Source: Phylloscopus collybita
Taxonomy: Eukaryota > Chordata > Aves > Passeriformes > Phylloscopidae
DNA: 64,000 nt
Reading direction: 5' to 3'
NCBI GenBank assembly: GCA_027886175.1
Contig: JAJNNQ010000006.1
Location: forward strand, 13,607,001-13,671,000
The translations under genes and the position numbers were made by a program. Below are positions 51,101-63,789 of the stretch, piece after piece; positions within the stretch are counted from its first letter, which is position 1; each line of letters opens with the position of its first letter. The notes under the pieces were generated by a model that did no database searches, had not been told where the DNA came from, and was given only the letters and a program-made list of their open reading frames with translations.

Positions 51101-54100
51101 AAAAAGAGGATTTGGCTCAGAATTTTGGAAAGGTGTGTTCATTGCAAGCTAGTCTTGTCCCTTCTCGGCCTTTCTTCAGATACGGTGCTGCTTTTCTCTG
51201 AATTGTCAGACCTCATCTTTTTGCTCTGTGAGCCACAGTCATATCATATGGCTATCACAGTTGTAATCCAACTCTCCTTTTCAATCCCATTCTCTTTCCA
51301 TAGGTAATTCTAGCTCCCCGGTCTTCATTACTCAGTCTTTTCTTTACCGTGTTTTTGTTCAACCCGCTTTGGACAAAATTTCCTCTCCTGAGCTTCTTGC
51401 TCCAGCACCATTGTCTCTGCAAACTGTCAGTTTTAACCCCACTCATTTGTCAGATCCACAAAATCTTCTCTCAGTATTAGTTCATTTTCACGATTTCCTG
51501 AAATTCCCTTATCTTGCCAGCACAAGTATCTGTCAATGCACCCTTGGCTAAGTAAGTTTCAGTTACCCAAACTTTACTGAGCTCTTCTCCCTGGCAGAGC
51601 TGGGAAGACTTCATGTTCTAAAGCCATGGCACCACTGGAGCTTCTGAAGGAGTAGGCCACAAGTATTTATTTTCTAGGAAACATATATTAGTGACTGCTT
51701 GCTTTATATAATAGCTTCTACTTCTAGAAACACCTGAACAGTTTTTTATGAGTTGTATCCCAGAATTTCGTCCTGAAGATTTCAGGCCACTGTTAGAGTT
51801 CAATGAATTTTTTAAGGAACTGATAATAGTTCATTGTAACAGACAGGAATCATTTATGTTACTGTAGTGATATCAATTCTACCAATCCCATAGCACAAAA
51901 GCCCAAAGCACCAAAGTAGATTATATATCATCCCAATCAGAAACACTTAAGCCATATGCTTTAAAGACCCATCTGACTCATGAGAGGCTTACAAAAACTG
52001 TTGCCAATGTTTAGTTTCATCATCAATTACAAATGTTTTGTTTCAATCTCCAGCAAGGGAGTGTAACTGCTTTGTGAAAGTTTAAAGCTTGACCTTCATT
52101 AAGCATCTGGGGTAAAATAATTGAAATGTCTGAGATTCATAATACGTCTAGCATGGGAGTCTTTCCTTCTAACTTAAACCACTAAAAAAGATGTCTAGTG
52201 TAAGCTAATATTATAACATCCATCAGTAATCAGCAGAGAGAGACGGCATCTAGTAATTCATCCTGTTTACCCTAGACACCTACCTGAGGAAGGATCAGGT
52301 CACCCTCTAGCAAACTCTACATTCAATCCACCAACTGCAGATGTAGCCCGCATAAGACTAAATGCCTACATTACGAGAGCTAATAAAGTGAGATGAATCA
52401 TACTCTAAGAATACAAGAAGAAAGATTTATGTTTATTCTTTATTGAAAGAGACTTTTTATAACACTGAGATATCTCTTTGATTTGTGACAATTACTATAG
52501 TTTTAAATCCTATATTCTGAGGCAATTTCTGTATTAAAAGATATGTTATCCTGATGCTATAATTTAACAAAGGTATTTCATTTGCAAATGTTCTTTATCA
52601 AGGTACACAATTTCTCCCACTAAGGAATTCATATCTGCTAGATATTCAGCAGTAAAACTGCTGGGACTGAGGAAGTGGCATTTAGCTGGAAGAAATGAAA
52701 TGTTGAGTATGCAAATGGGTCATGGATGTTCATTTGTTCTGAGCCTTGCAGGAAGCATGTCTTTATTCAATACTGCACATACTTGGGAATGACCCAGAAT
52801 ATAATATTTGTGCATTTCCTCATCTGTGCAAGTTAGGATTTCACCAAAGCATCAGAAGGATAACAATAGATTATGAAAATCACAAAATTATTGGCAAAAT
52901 GCTTTGTCTTGACAATTCAGGGACATTTTGGGTTGTTTTATGATGATAGCAACCTGTAGCTACGAAAAATGCATTCATTTGTTCTCAATGTTTGGCCACA
53001 TGAGATTAGTCTTGTAAAGCTGGAAGAGTCTTTTTAAGTAAGGAAGGTACTAAAGTGGGAGAAGTGTATAGGTGGTTTCCCTCCCTCTCTAAAGATTTGC
53101 AGACTTGCAGTCTGATTCACTAAGAGTGAGTATCTAGGGGGGAAAAAAGCACTCTTAAGTCCTACAATAGTATTAATTTTAAAATAGCTGTACAGAATTT
53201 CATATGAGGTATTCACATATCCTTTCATTTCAGATGTTCATTATCATTTAAACCATTGACACTGATTTGTGTACAATCACAAAACATAACAATCTTGAAA
53301 TGTGTCATGTCGAATGTTTCTGTTTACAGATAGACATAATTCAACCAAAAGGATATTTTTGTTACTTTGGAAAATGCTTACAAATTTCAGTATGCAGGTT
53401 TCTGCTGTTACCACAACACAGAGTGCTGTATTTTTACATTACAGCACAGACCAGCAGGCACAATCTTGAATGCAGTCTCATGAGACCAGAAATTTGAATT
53501 TATTTCAATATTTTGAGGTTAATGATACTTTTCTGTGCCCTGTTTTCTTACCTATCTAACTTGTGTTTTGATGGGCACAGACAAGTCCTAAACTCCAGAG
53601 GACTGTTCAAATGATTCTAACCATTTTAGGAAAGGAAACTGGTTGTCAGGAGGCAAATGAAGAGGGCAGTTGGCATGGGATAATGATGGCTGCTGAAGGA
53701 CCCCTGGTCAGAGGTAACAACTGAAAATCACATAAATGCATAACAATTGGCCTCACTGGCTGGAATGAATGAAAATGATTAAAACCATTTCTGCCTGAAC
53801 TCCTTTTGATAGTCATATCTAATTCACCATGGAATACACTTTCCAACTTGTTTTAATGAAACAAAAATGTTCATTTCAAAGAAATAAACATTTCAGATTT
53901 TAGAAATAATATATAAAGTGGCTGTTTATTCCTCTAAATGCCTAAACTTTTGAAGAGGTGATTTTGTATTGGACAGGAAATCATTTGTCTGTAATAGTCA
54001 TCTAAATTCCAAAGTATATTGCAATGCTCAACAAATACGGAAACTCACAAAATGCTGACTACAGAGCTACTGAAAAATTGTTATTGAAGATGCAGAGTAA

Positions 54101-54956
54101 TCCTACTTTGTTGGAGATGTAGATGAAGGGCAGATATGCCATAACGACAGAACCAAGCTCTCATAAGACAAGCTATTTTCCTCAAGTCCTAGCTGAGAAA
54201 TTTTGCTAGGCTGAGAAGCATCATGGATACCTATGCATAAAGAAGAACACTTTCATTCTCCAATATGATCACACAAACACTTATTGTCATGGAGATACAA
54301 GTAACAAATTAAAAGGCCATTTTTCTCAAGAGAAATACGTTGATATTGTGGGTTTCAGAAACAAGTCTAGAAAGTGGCAAGTTCTAGTGAAAACAGGTGT
54401 AAAATTTAAAACTACATAACAATACTCTTTTTTGTATTTTAAGCCATTATTGCTTTTGAAGCAGAAGTCAGGGCAGAAGCATATGGAGGGTTTTGGTCAT
54501 TACACATTCTCGCAGTCGGATTTCATCTGCTGAAGACAAAAATGGGTCTTCAAGGAAAGATGATGCATATCTTTTCTTGGGAATTAACAGAACAATGGAT
54601 TCAGGGTTATTATTGATATTTCAATTTGAATAGGCATTTCCATCAGTTGTGTTTTGTAAGAATATCATACCAACTAATCCTAGTGCTTGACTGTGTAAAA
54701 ACTACTAGTTCCTGTGAGTACAATATTATAGAAAGTGTACTTTTGAAAGAGACAATATCAAGGTTTTCTCTCAATAGTTAGTTACTACAGCTATGTTAAA
54801 TAATTTTGGAGTAGCTGTGTTTTCATAACAAAATGCAAGTCCATGTATTGTGTGCTCCTGCAGTTTGGTCCTGCAAAATTAGGGGAGACCCCATTTTATC
54901 ATTCCAGTACTTAAAAGGCAAACCATAAAAATTAAGTACAGCAATTTTTTACATGG
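43746..54956. other. Long unannotated AT-rich interval
   Basis: About 11 kb with no gene, RNA gene or recent transposon that I can recognise. A GAT repeat lies near 44736-44753. A pyrimidine-rich block at about 51280-51545 could be another L2-type relic, but it has no tail. The longest frames (49132-49530 plus, 132 codons; 49800-50045 plus) have no domain, no compositional coding signal and no convincing splice sites. Confidence 0.55.
45132..45190 (+). repeat. Poly-A run (38 A) followed by A- and GA-rich tail
   Basis: Thirty-eight A at 45132-45169, then GG, eight A, and a short GA repeat. No retropseudogene or SINE body is recognisable immediately to the left, so I do not call a retroposon. 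Confidence 0.95.
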
Positions 54957-55233
54957 GCAGATAATGATAGGACAAGGGGGAATGGTTTTAAACTAGACAA
55001 GAAGAATTTTATATTAGATGTGAGGAAGAAATTCTTTAATCAGAGGGTGGTGAGGCACTGGAACAGGTTGCCTAGAGAAGTTCTGGATGCTCCATTCCTG
55101 GGAGTGTTCAAGGCCTGGTTGGATGGAGTACTGAGCGGTGGATGGCACGCCTGCTCATAGTGGGGGGAGCTGGAACTTGATGATCTTTAAGATCCCTCCC
55201 AACCCAAGCCGTTCCACAATTCAGTGATTTTAC
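54957..55233 (+). mobile_element. CR1 LINE 3' end, plus strand
   Basis: The sequence begins with 'ggcagataatgataggacaag' and reads through a recognisable CR1 ORF2 C-terminus, including the peptide [13 protein letters not shown] encoded near 55042-55081, then the 3' untranslated end 'gatgatctttaagatccctcccaacccaagcc' and degenerate terminal repeats ('gttccacaattcagtgatttt'). About 275 bases are kept and the ORF2 tail is still open over most of them, with no obvious frameshift. It is the opposite strand from the other CR1 copies and, by its tail, probably a different CR1 subfamily. It is inactive owing to 5' truncation. Confidence 0.93.
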
Positions 55234-57499
55234 TGATTATTTCTACAAGTAACAAGAAATGACTGTATCATAGCATAGTCTCAAAGGCAGTGGCTGTGTA
55301 AGCAGTTAACAGTTTATACTCTGTTATCTGTAGATAAGTCTCTTTTCTCAGTTCTGCATGGCAGAGCCCTTAACATTGTTTAGCCTCTAACTCAGCTCAA
55401 CATACAAGCATAGGTTTCATATTAAGCATACCTTGAGACACATTTAGACCCTCAGTCAATTAAGAATTGTATACAACTCATTTGCTAAGTCAAACACCAG
55501 CTGAAGTGCTTTGCCAAGCTGGGGTCTAGGTATCTAGAGTGAAAAAAAGATGTATTCAGAAAGTTCTTCAAGGTAAGAGGGGAGAAATAACATGACATTT
55601 TTTTCACATATGATACAACTGCTAAACTTGGTTTCCTGCAGATTTTCCTATGCCTCTCCGTTCCTAAAACTAATCCTTACTTTCTTCCCACATTTCCCCA
55701 TCACTCATTTTATTTTCTCAAACTTCCTGCTTCCCTGTTTGCAGTCTCTGCTCTCACAGATTTACACCCACATTCCTCTTACACACAGATGCCACAGCTC
55801 TTCCCTCTTACCCAGGAAGGAATGCAGCACAGTGCTGGGATGCTTAGGGTGATGACTGGCCAAACTACATCCTCGCTGGCAGATCACCCCTGACTTCAGA
55901 GAGCTTTGATTGGAGAATCTCTTTCTAGCACAGATCTTGATGCTCCTTTATAGTTACCCATTAACATGTCACTGTTGCTTCTTAACTGTCACTAAATCAG
56001 TAAGTAGCATAACAGCAGTAGAAGGTAAAAAACTTACCAGGACTGGAAGGCTACTGGGAAGTGAGACTGTTAGGACGCCATATTTACTTAAAGGCATGAG
56101 ACTGAAGAATTGCTTATGGCAACTATTTATTTTTTTAGTTACTTCCACAAAAATTAAACTTTTTTTATGTTTTTGGACATGACAATACCAGGCTTGAATA
56201 TAATATGACAGTGATGCAGTGGACCAAGATAAATACTGTCCCACTGAAAACTGGAAAAGTTGCCTAGGAGACTTAGTGAGATGAATTCACCCTGATTCTC
56301 CACACTGAGTGGCGTCAAGAACACCACTCAGTTTTAGTTCACTAAAATTATTCACTGAAATTAACCACTGACATATGCCTACTACATCCATAGGTGCATC
56401 AGTCTTCATTGTTTCCTCCTCACTTGATATTATATAAAGACTCTCTCACAGTCTGTTGTATCACCACTTGCATGGACTGTGCATTAGTTCCCATTACAAA
56501 AAAAAACCAAAAACCAAAAACAAACCAAAAAAAAATCCCAAAAAACCCAGGTGCAAAACATACTTCAAATGTAATTTTAAGTATAGATAAACAATATATT
56601 GTTAATAAAAATAAATTATTAAATTTAAAAAAATTAAAATATCCCCCATAAGGGGATAGCATATCTTAAGGATTTACCTGAAAGATAGTTTAAAACTGTG
56701 ATAGACTTAAGAGGCAAGGATTAACATGAAAAAAAACCAAAAAACAACAATGTAAATAGTTGCTAAGGTTGAATCTACTATGCATATCCAGAAAGTGATG
56801 TGCAAGTCCAAAACTGCTATCATGATTGATTTTATATATTACATTTTATATATTACATTTTATAACCACCCGTAAAAGATATTTTAATGACTTCAAACAA
56901 ACAAACAAACAAACAAACACCAAAAACCCCACCAAAAGGAACTAAAAATGCATATATTTACTGTCTAGTTTGCAGCACAGACTATAACAAAATAATCAAG
57001 AAATGTAGTTTGTGTTGTACTCTAGGGTTAGCACTCTCATCTGTGCAGCAACTGAATTGACAAGGGATTTGTTTGGTCTGGTACTGAGGTGCAGTAGGTA
57101 AGTTTGCATCACCAGAAAGGTAGACAAGTAAAATTTCTTCATCTGTCTTTTCCCGAGGGTCTAGCAAATTAATTTTAAACCCTGAGGAATCAAACCCCAC
57201 CTTTCATTCTCATCAGTTAATACCAAGCTAGATGGTTGCTCTCACTGTGTTTGGCTGAATGGATGCTGAAAGTCCAACAGCAGGCCTTCTTCCCTACAGG
57301 TTCTCTTCTACTTTCCTCCACTTTGGTGCCTTTGGCTCCTCCTTTTCAGTTCAAGTTCCATTAATTCATTCTCTTTTCCTGGCTCACCACCAATATACAC
57401 ATTAGCCATTTTTTTCTTGAACCATATTGAATGTCAAGCTCCATTGCAAATTTGTCCTTTCCTCTTTGATGCCTTCCTACAGACCTTGCTCTACCTCAA
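55234..57499. other. Unannotated sequence with A/C-rich patches
   Basis: No gene called. Pyrimidine-rich DNA at 55620-55815 may be a decayed LINE. A/C-rich low-complexity patches lie at 56498-56550, 56728-56750 and 56893-56940. A 14-bp direct duplication (ttttatatattaca) occurs near 56830-56860. The minus-strand frame at 56982-57200 has protein-like composition but starts at GTG and lacks supporting splice or domain evidence. Confidence 0.5.
56893..56919 (+). repeat. (CAAA)n tetranucleotide microsatellite
   Basis: Six to seven perfect CAAA/AAAC units followed by further A/C-rich sequence to about 56940. Confidence 0.93.
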
Positions 57500-59374
57500 C
57501 TGAATCCCCAGCCCATGGTCCCATGTGACATGGTCCCTCAGTTTTAATCTATATCTCAAACCTCCCCCTTTTCCTGCCTTTAGTTCCATTTCTGCTAGAA
57601 TTTTGCTCTGCTTCCAAGAAATCATAGGCAACAAAAGTCATGACCTTCATTCCTCACCTTGGCGTACATTTCCATTTTTCTCCTCCTTTTACAGAGGTTG
57701 CACTCTTTTCTGTAATGGTGGACATTGATGTTTCTCTTTTGCTCTCTCCTCCAAATTCCATCTTCATGCTCCTGTTCTATTCCAGCTCCTCTCATGCTTT
57801 GTTCCCACAGACAGCCTCTCTTACTCTTCTCCTTACCTTCACACGCTATTTTGACTTTCCCCTCATGGTCCAATATGCTTTAGATGCTTTAGTCTTAGAA
57901 GATGTCACCTTTGACCTTCTGTTCGTCTCCAAGTGCAGCCTTAACTCCCCGCTCTATTTCATTGTAAATTCATCAAATAACTTGTTTACAATAAGAATTG
58001 GTAATTCTCCTCCCTTTTCAACCCATACCCTCTCCAACACAGCCTTTTTCCCTCTGCCCTGTGTGGAAATTGTTCTTGCCAGGCGCTCCCAAACCCTCTT
58101 CCTGACCATTCTTGTTCACTCTCTTTGGCATGCCTACCATCTTTTACTCAGCTATCTGGTCTTTTCTTCACATAAGTTTGCCTGCTCCCTTCTCATGATA
58201 TTGTCTTCTACTAATCTTCCTTTTTCTTCACGCTTTTGTCACATCCCATATAAATCCACATCAAATTTCTTTCCCACACACGAAGGACTTACAAAATGGC
58301 TCTTTTCCCTTTAGATTTATATTATTCAAATAAGAAAATGAATTGCAAAGGCGTTCAAACACATAACTTCTTTAACTTAGACCACCTTCTTCACTTCACA
58401 AGAAACTCTGCTTGATGGACTTCTAGTTGCTTGTGGACCCCTGGCTTCTTTGCAAGTTAAAAAAGCTAAGCAAGGTCCTCAATTATTTTCTAACACATAC
58501 TTCCTAATAACACTTTTCTGGATCACTGGATCATATTTTCATCTTCATTCAGCTGAAGCATATTATAAAAAAATGAGTAAATAACACATATTGTAGACCC
58601 AATCCAAACATTGCCTAAGTTTTCTAAGACTTTTAGCAAAACCTTTTCAAGATTAATTTGTCTGCATCCTCTCACTCATTTATTCCCTTCATACACACAA
58701 ATACTCACACAGAGATCAAGTCCTTCATCATCTTCTATCTAGCTTACTATAATGCTATTTTCTACTACCATTACTAACCACTCTTGTTGCTGTAGGATTG
58801 CTGTAGGAAAGTCCATCCGCCAGCTCAGTGCTTTCCTAATATTTTATTTCCTTCTCCTCATGTCTCTTTTCTTGCTTGACACAGAAGATGTAATAGCTAC
58901 CCATGAACACTCTTCACCCTTTCCATATTTTGCTTTTTTCAATTTTCTCTTGATTATTGGCTGCACAGCCAGTATCAGTCCTTTTGTTCCATTTTCAAAC
59001 AAGCTTTTTTTCCCCCAAGCTGTCTTTCATGGTTCCCTTAACATTTATAAATACAACTTTTCCTTTACTAATTCTCCATTCCAGATTTCATCTCTTTTCA
59101 GTGAAATAAAAAAAATCTTGAGAACATATTTTAGCACTTCATTGCTATTAATACCATGCTGTTGTTAAAAATAAGCATTAAGCTGGCAGGCATTGCTGTA
59201 TTCCTCCATCTGTGTCCATCTACCTGTAAGTATACACCATTTCCTGTTTTATGGTAAAATTGTATGCTCTTTAGGGCAAGGACCAGTTTTCTCCTGGGTG
59301 TTTGCACATTGCTTAATACAATGATGTCCTGGTTCATGACTCCTACGTGGACAAGCAAATAATAATGATAATAT
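57500..59374 (+). mobile_element. Ancient L2-type LINE remnant, plus strand
   Basis: The 3' end is the clearest part. 'attgtatgctctttagggcaaggaccag' (about 59259-59286), then 'gtgtttgcacattgcttaatacaatgatgtcctggttcatgac' and 'tcctacgtggacaagcaaataataatgataat' follow the L2-family tail step by step and end in AATA-like repeats. Upstream, 'gtccttcatcatcttctatctagcttactataatgc' (58720-58755) resembles the L2 reverse-transcriptase C-terminal segment that encodes a SRLDYCN-like peptide. The whole 57.5-59.1 kb block is strongly pyrimidine-rich, as L2 coding strands are. The two open frames within it (224 and 138 codons, at 57640-58314 and 58752-59168) are hydrophobic products of that bias, not host genes. 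The left boundary is a guess; the tail is more secure than the body. Confidence 0.5.
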
Positions 59375-62300
59375 CTCCACTCTTCTTTCTACAGAGCTCA
59401 CCCACTGAGCTGACAGCTTAAATGAAACCCAGGGTGATTAATAATGCATTCTTTTACTGACTCTTACACGTTATTATTCTTGTCACCTGTCAGGATCCAC
59501 TTTGAGGGAAATCTGTTGTTTTCTGATGAAAAAGGGAGTGAAAAAAAAGACCATTTCTTTTGCCCTTTTCTTTTGAAAAAAACCTAAAAATGGGTGACTC
59601 CTAGCGACAGTCATGGAAGAATTAAACGCCCCGCTTGGAAAGTACTCCCACAAGTTTCAACAGTTTTGAGGAACTGTCACAATAATCCCCAAGTACTGTG
59701 CTAGAAATACAAATTTCAGCCTTATTCCAGTACTAATTAGGGCTTATTACTTCATGGACATTTGCCTGCTGAAAACTAAACCAAAAGACCAACAACCCAT
59801 TTCACATAGGCTGCTGAACCATAAGTAGAAGATAATGAATTTTGGTTCCTACCAACCAGTTCCAGATTTGAAGCAATGACCTAGAGGTGAGAAATTCAAC
59901 ATCTCATTATCATTCCCCTGAGTGAAACAGCTCTCGAATCATAGGATGAAAAGGGAGGGAAGACCAGGCCTTCCCGGTGTGAGTTAAAGATCTGCATGAA
60001 CTTTGAATTTCATCGCTTTTTCTCAATCATTAATTTAGTTCAACTTAAGTACACTTTGAAGTCTTTAAATTAGATGACTGAAAATCTCAACAACCAAAAT
60101 AAAAAGATGTAAAAACCATTTCAAAAAGAAAGGGAGAGAAGTTGCTACCTCTTGCTCCTGTATCCCATCCCCCTTCCATTTTCCTTTGTCACAACAAGCC
60201 CAATGAGGGAGATCAGATTAAATATGATTGCCTACTATTCTGGCTAGCTGACAGCTCACCTATGGTGCTTTCAAAAATAAATGTTGTGGCTGGGTTTGTA
60301 CAAGCTTCAAATGTCTATTTGACCTTTTAATGTTTTATTTGGTTTTGTCGATTTTTCCTTTAATACTTTAAAGTTTTTTAGCTGAGGAAAATTGCCAGCA
60401 TGGTTAACTACACAAATGGAGCAATTTGCATACGGATGCTTTTGAGATCCTCAGCCTAATCTTCTCTATCAGTGGACTGATAGAAAACTTATTGATGGAG
60501 TGCAATGAAAAAATGCACATTTCAGCTGTTAATAAATGGGTCTTAGAAAAAAAAATGCTAACAGATTGCCAACTGGTACCACAGAAATGATTGCTAAAGA
60601 ATAAGCATAATGCAATCTAATTCATTCTCACTAAACTTCAGACCTTTTGCTATAATTCCTTATGTAAAATTCTCATTTTTTTTCCTTGACCGTTAATACT
60701 GATAATTATATCTGTATTTCTTAAGAATATTATGAGTTGCCATTTCTGCATAGTAGCAGATTGAATTTATTCACCTTACGGATATATTATTATCACAGAT
60801 AATAACTGCAGCATGATAATTATCATTAATTATTCATTTGGATTAAGAGGCAAATAGGCTTGCATTCAAGGGTCCTCCAGAGCAGTGTTCATTGTTCCAG
60901 GGCCCTGTGTGCCAGTGTGACTAATTCGTACTCCTTTCAGTGCTACTGTTGACATCTGACCGGTCCCATATGTATTTATTTCAAAATATTATAAAAGGAA
61001 TAAGTGCATCATTTCAGGACATAAACACTAAAATAGACATATGGTTCTTTTCTGCCCTCTGAGTGAGAATATGCAATTTTCTATTAGAGAAGATGCGCAC
61101 AGAGTATCATTTCAATAGATCTGTATGTATGCCCTATCTTGGCCTTCCTGTGCCATCCTACTTAAGCTTATATAAGCCAATATATTTACATAATAGCTTT
61201 TATCACAAATAATAACATGTGAAGCTGTACAATTTGTTGTTCACTGAACATAGTATTTAGTCAAACTGATTTTAATCCATTCTGAAGCTGAACTAGATTT
61301 AATGTACAAGGATCTTTTAGTGCAAGGTTAGAAAAATCCAAGGGAGGAAAAATATTAGTAAGAAGGGGGGTATGGTTGATGAAAAAGGGACAATAAATAA
61401 TATAAATGCTAATTCCTTTCACCCAATACTTATTAGCAAACCTCTCTCTCTCTCTCATTCTCTCTCTAGTCTTTGCTTCATATCTAAAAAAATGTCTTGA
61501 AGGTAGTAACACGATCATCTGAGGACCAACATGACAGCTCCAATATTCACAGAGTGATAAATGTCAGTCTGGCTTTTATAGCTCTGAGGCTGCACTTATA
61601 TATGCCCTCTGTGACTTACCATCTTTGCCTCCACAGATGATTCCTTTTTATTGTTAATATGTCAGCATGGCTCCACTGCTATTCAATATGAATTGCTCTG
61701 TAATAGTCTGGAACCCTCCTTCTCTAACCAGTTTTAGTTTGTTCCACTGTTCCCAGGCTTAATTTTAAGGTCACGTCCCTAGTGTTCTGCAACAAAAGCA
61801 GCAGATTCCATATGGAGCAGCATGTTCTTTATCAGATGTAAACACAGGACAGGGAAAGGAGGTGCAGAGACAGCCAAAGGAAATAGTGAAATTTTATCTA
61901 TGCTGATGAAATATACTATGAGCATTTCAGGTAAAGACTGCAAATTTCAACAGGAAAAAAAAGAGACCATCAGGGAAGGTTTTTATCCTAGTAGTAATCC
62001 CTTTTTGCACTCACATGCATCACCAATATATTGCTGGCAGGGAGATGCACGTGAGGTGGAGAAATACAAAGCTACTTACGTCAAAAGTGATAATAGACAA
62101 AATATGCTTGCAGTTGTACGCCTCAAAATATGCACGAAGAAAACACTTAGAAAGAAAGAGAGAAGACAGCAGAGTTTCCCAGCCTGCCTGTATTAGACTG
62201 CCTGCATAGAGACACATCCACTCTAAAACTGACAGTGAGTGAAGTCTTCAGCCAGAACTTAGAAGCAGGGAAGAGGGAAAGAACTGCTTGCTTAGAGCGG

Positions 62301-63780
62301 GGTAAGGCAAGCTGGGGGCGCAGGGTAAGTCATCTGCAGAAAAAGGTCTACCATTTGTATTTTGGAAACATCTGAAGACCATCAACCAGAGTGGAGACAT
62401 TGTCCCAATGTTTCATGAGTCCTGGCACTGCAGAAGAATTTCTCTTCCAGCTACCAAGTAAAAGAGGTCAAATGACATTAGTACATCAGGGCATAACTGA
62501 TATGTTAAACTGGCAGAAAAATACTGCATTTTGCTAATGAAGGGAATAGGAGCTTGATATCTGCACTTAGAAAAGTTGTGATATTCAAGACTTTTTTTTC
62601 CAAACACCTTTTCATTTGTACAGTAGAGAATAATAGGGAAGATTTTATTAACTGTTGACAACTTTTTGGGGAGCTAGGGATAAGACTGGACAACAAAAGT
62701 GGCACAAAACTATTCAGAATTAATTCTAAAGTGCAATACTATACAGCAATACATGACAACACCGCTTTGGTAAAAATTGTGCTGCTGATGTCTGCAGAAA
62801 TCTTCCAGAAGATGTGAACAGCAGCAGTCCAAAGTGTAGCATCTTTCAGCATAACTTGTGGAGCTTTGTGTTGAATCCCAGCTAATGCCAGAAGGAAAAG
62901 AATGGTTTTCTTGAAGCCTCTTATTCTGTACAGAACTTTTAAGCCATAATGGTATGAACTTGGAAGAAGTGTGATTTTAGTTCATTAAGTGACTTCATTC
63001 TTATAAATAAAACAGCAGCAGTTTTTAGCATTCAGGTTTTTCAAGAATACACAAATGGATGTGAAAACTTCAGTCTCTTTCTCTCATGTATTTTTGGTTA
63101 TAGTTCATTGTTACTGAAACAGCTGAGTCCCTATAGTTCTTTCCTACAATGACCCATATTTATGCATCATTCCTTCAGAGGGGTCTACTAAGTCAGAATG
63201 GTGGCATTACAAACAAGTAAATTTTCAAATGTTCATCATCACTGAAGACTGTTTCTACTCCAAAGGATTTTTTAATTTTTTGCCATTATTTACTCCATTT
63301 TAAATCCCTTTTGAAAAGCAAGAAAAGATAACTGTCTCTTTTACACCGACTTCCTCATCAGGAACTTCCAGAAAACAAAATATTTTGTGCTTTAAGAAAA
63401 AAAAGATTTTTCATCCCAATTATTTAAACCCAGATAATTTCATTCCTTAAAAGAATGAATAGCTAAACTAGAGTTCTTAATAGAAGCAGTTCATTATCTT
63501 AATTAGCAAGTTCCAGAGTAAGTTTTATAAAATCAATTATTTTTTCATCTGTTAGAATGTCAGAGCATTTTACTCTGGGTTCCTGAGAAGTCTGGTAGTA
63601 CTACTATGTAAGCCTCCTCAAAACAGGAGTGATTTTATTTCAAAGGTTGGCATAAATGTCATAATTACATACAGTATTTGTATGAGAAAACAAAGTAGAT
63701 CAAAGAGGGTGACAGAGAAGAGACAAACAGCCACAGCAACAGAGATTTCATGCTTAGAAAAGGAGCCCAAATAAACTATA
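59375..63780. other. Unannotated AT-rich sequence with a candidate regulatory block
   Basis: No gene or recent transposon seen. The interval 60390-60960 is rich in TAAT/TAATTA homeodomain-type cores, including a cluster at 60815-60839, and may be a conserved non-coding element. Frames at 61822-62196 (plus) are Lys-rich without a domain. The remainder is featureless. Confidence 0.5.
61441..61468. repeat. Interrupted (CT)n microsatellite
   Basis: About 12 CT units with one 'cattc' interruption. It accounts for the Arg-Glu repeat in the minus-strand frame at 61261-61518. Confidence 0.93.
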
Positions 63781-63789
63781 TTTGATCTC

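Noticed and set aside
56982..57200. Minus-strand frame with protein-like composition (GFKINLLDPREKTDEEILL)
   Set aside because: An acceptor-like 'ttcctcag' lies inside it, but the frame opens at GTG, no domain is recognised and it is only 72 codons; the evidence is too weak for an exon call.
57640..58314. 224-codon plus-strand open frame as a membrane-protein gene
   Set aside because: The hydrophobic Leu/Phe/Ser content follows from strong C/T bias in a block that ends in an L2-like tail; no domain or splice context is seen.
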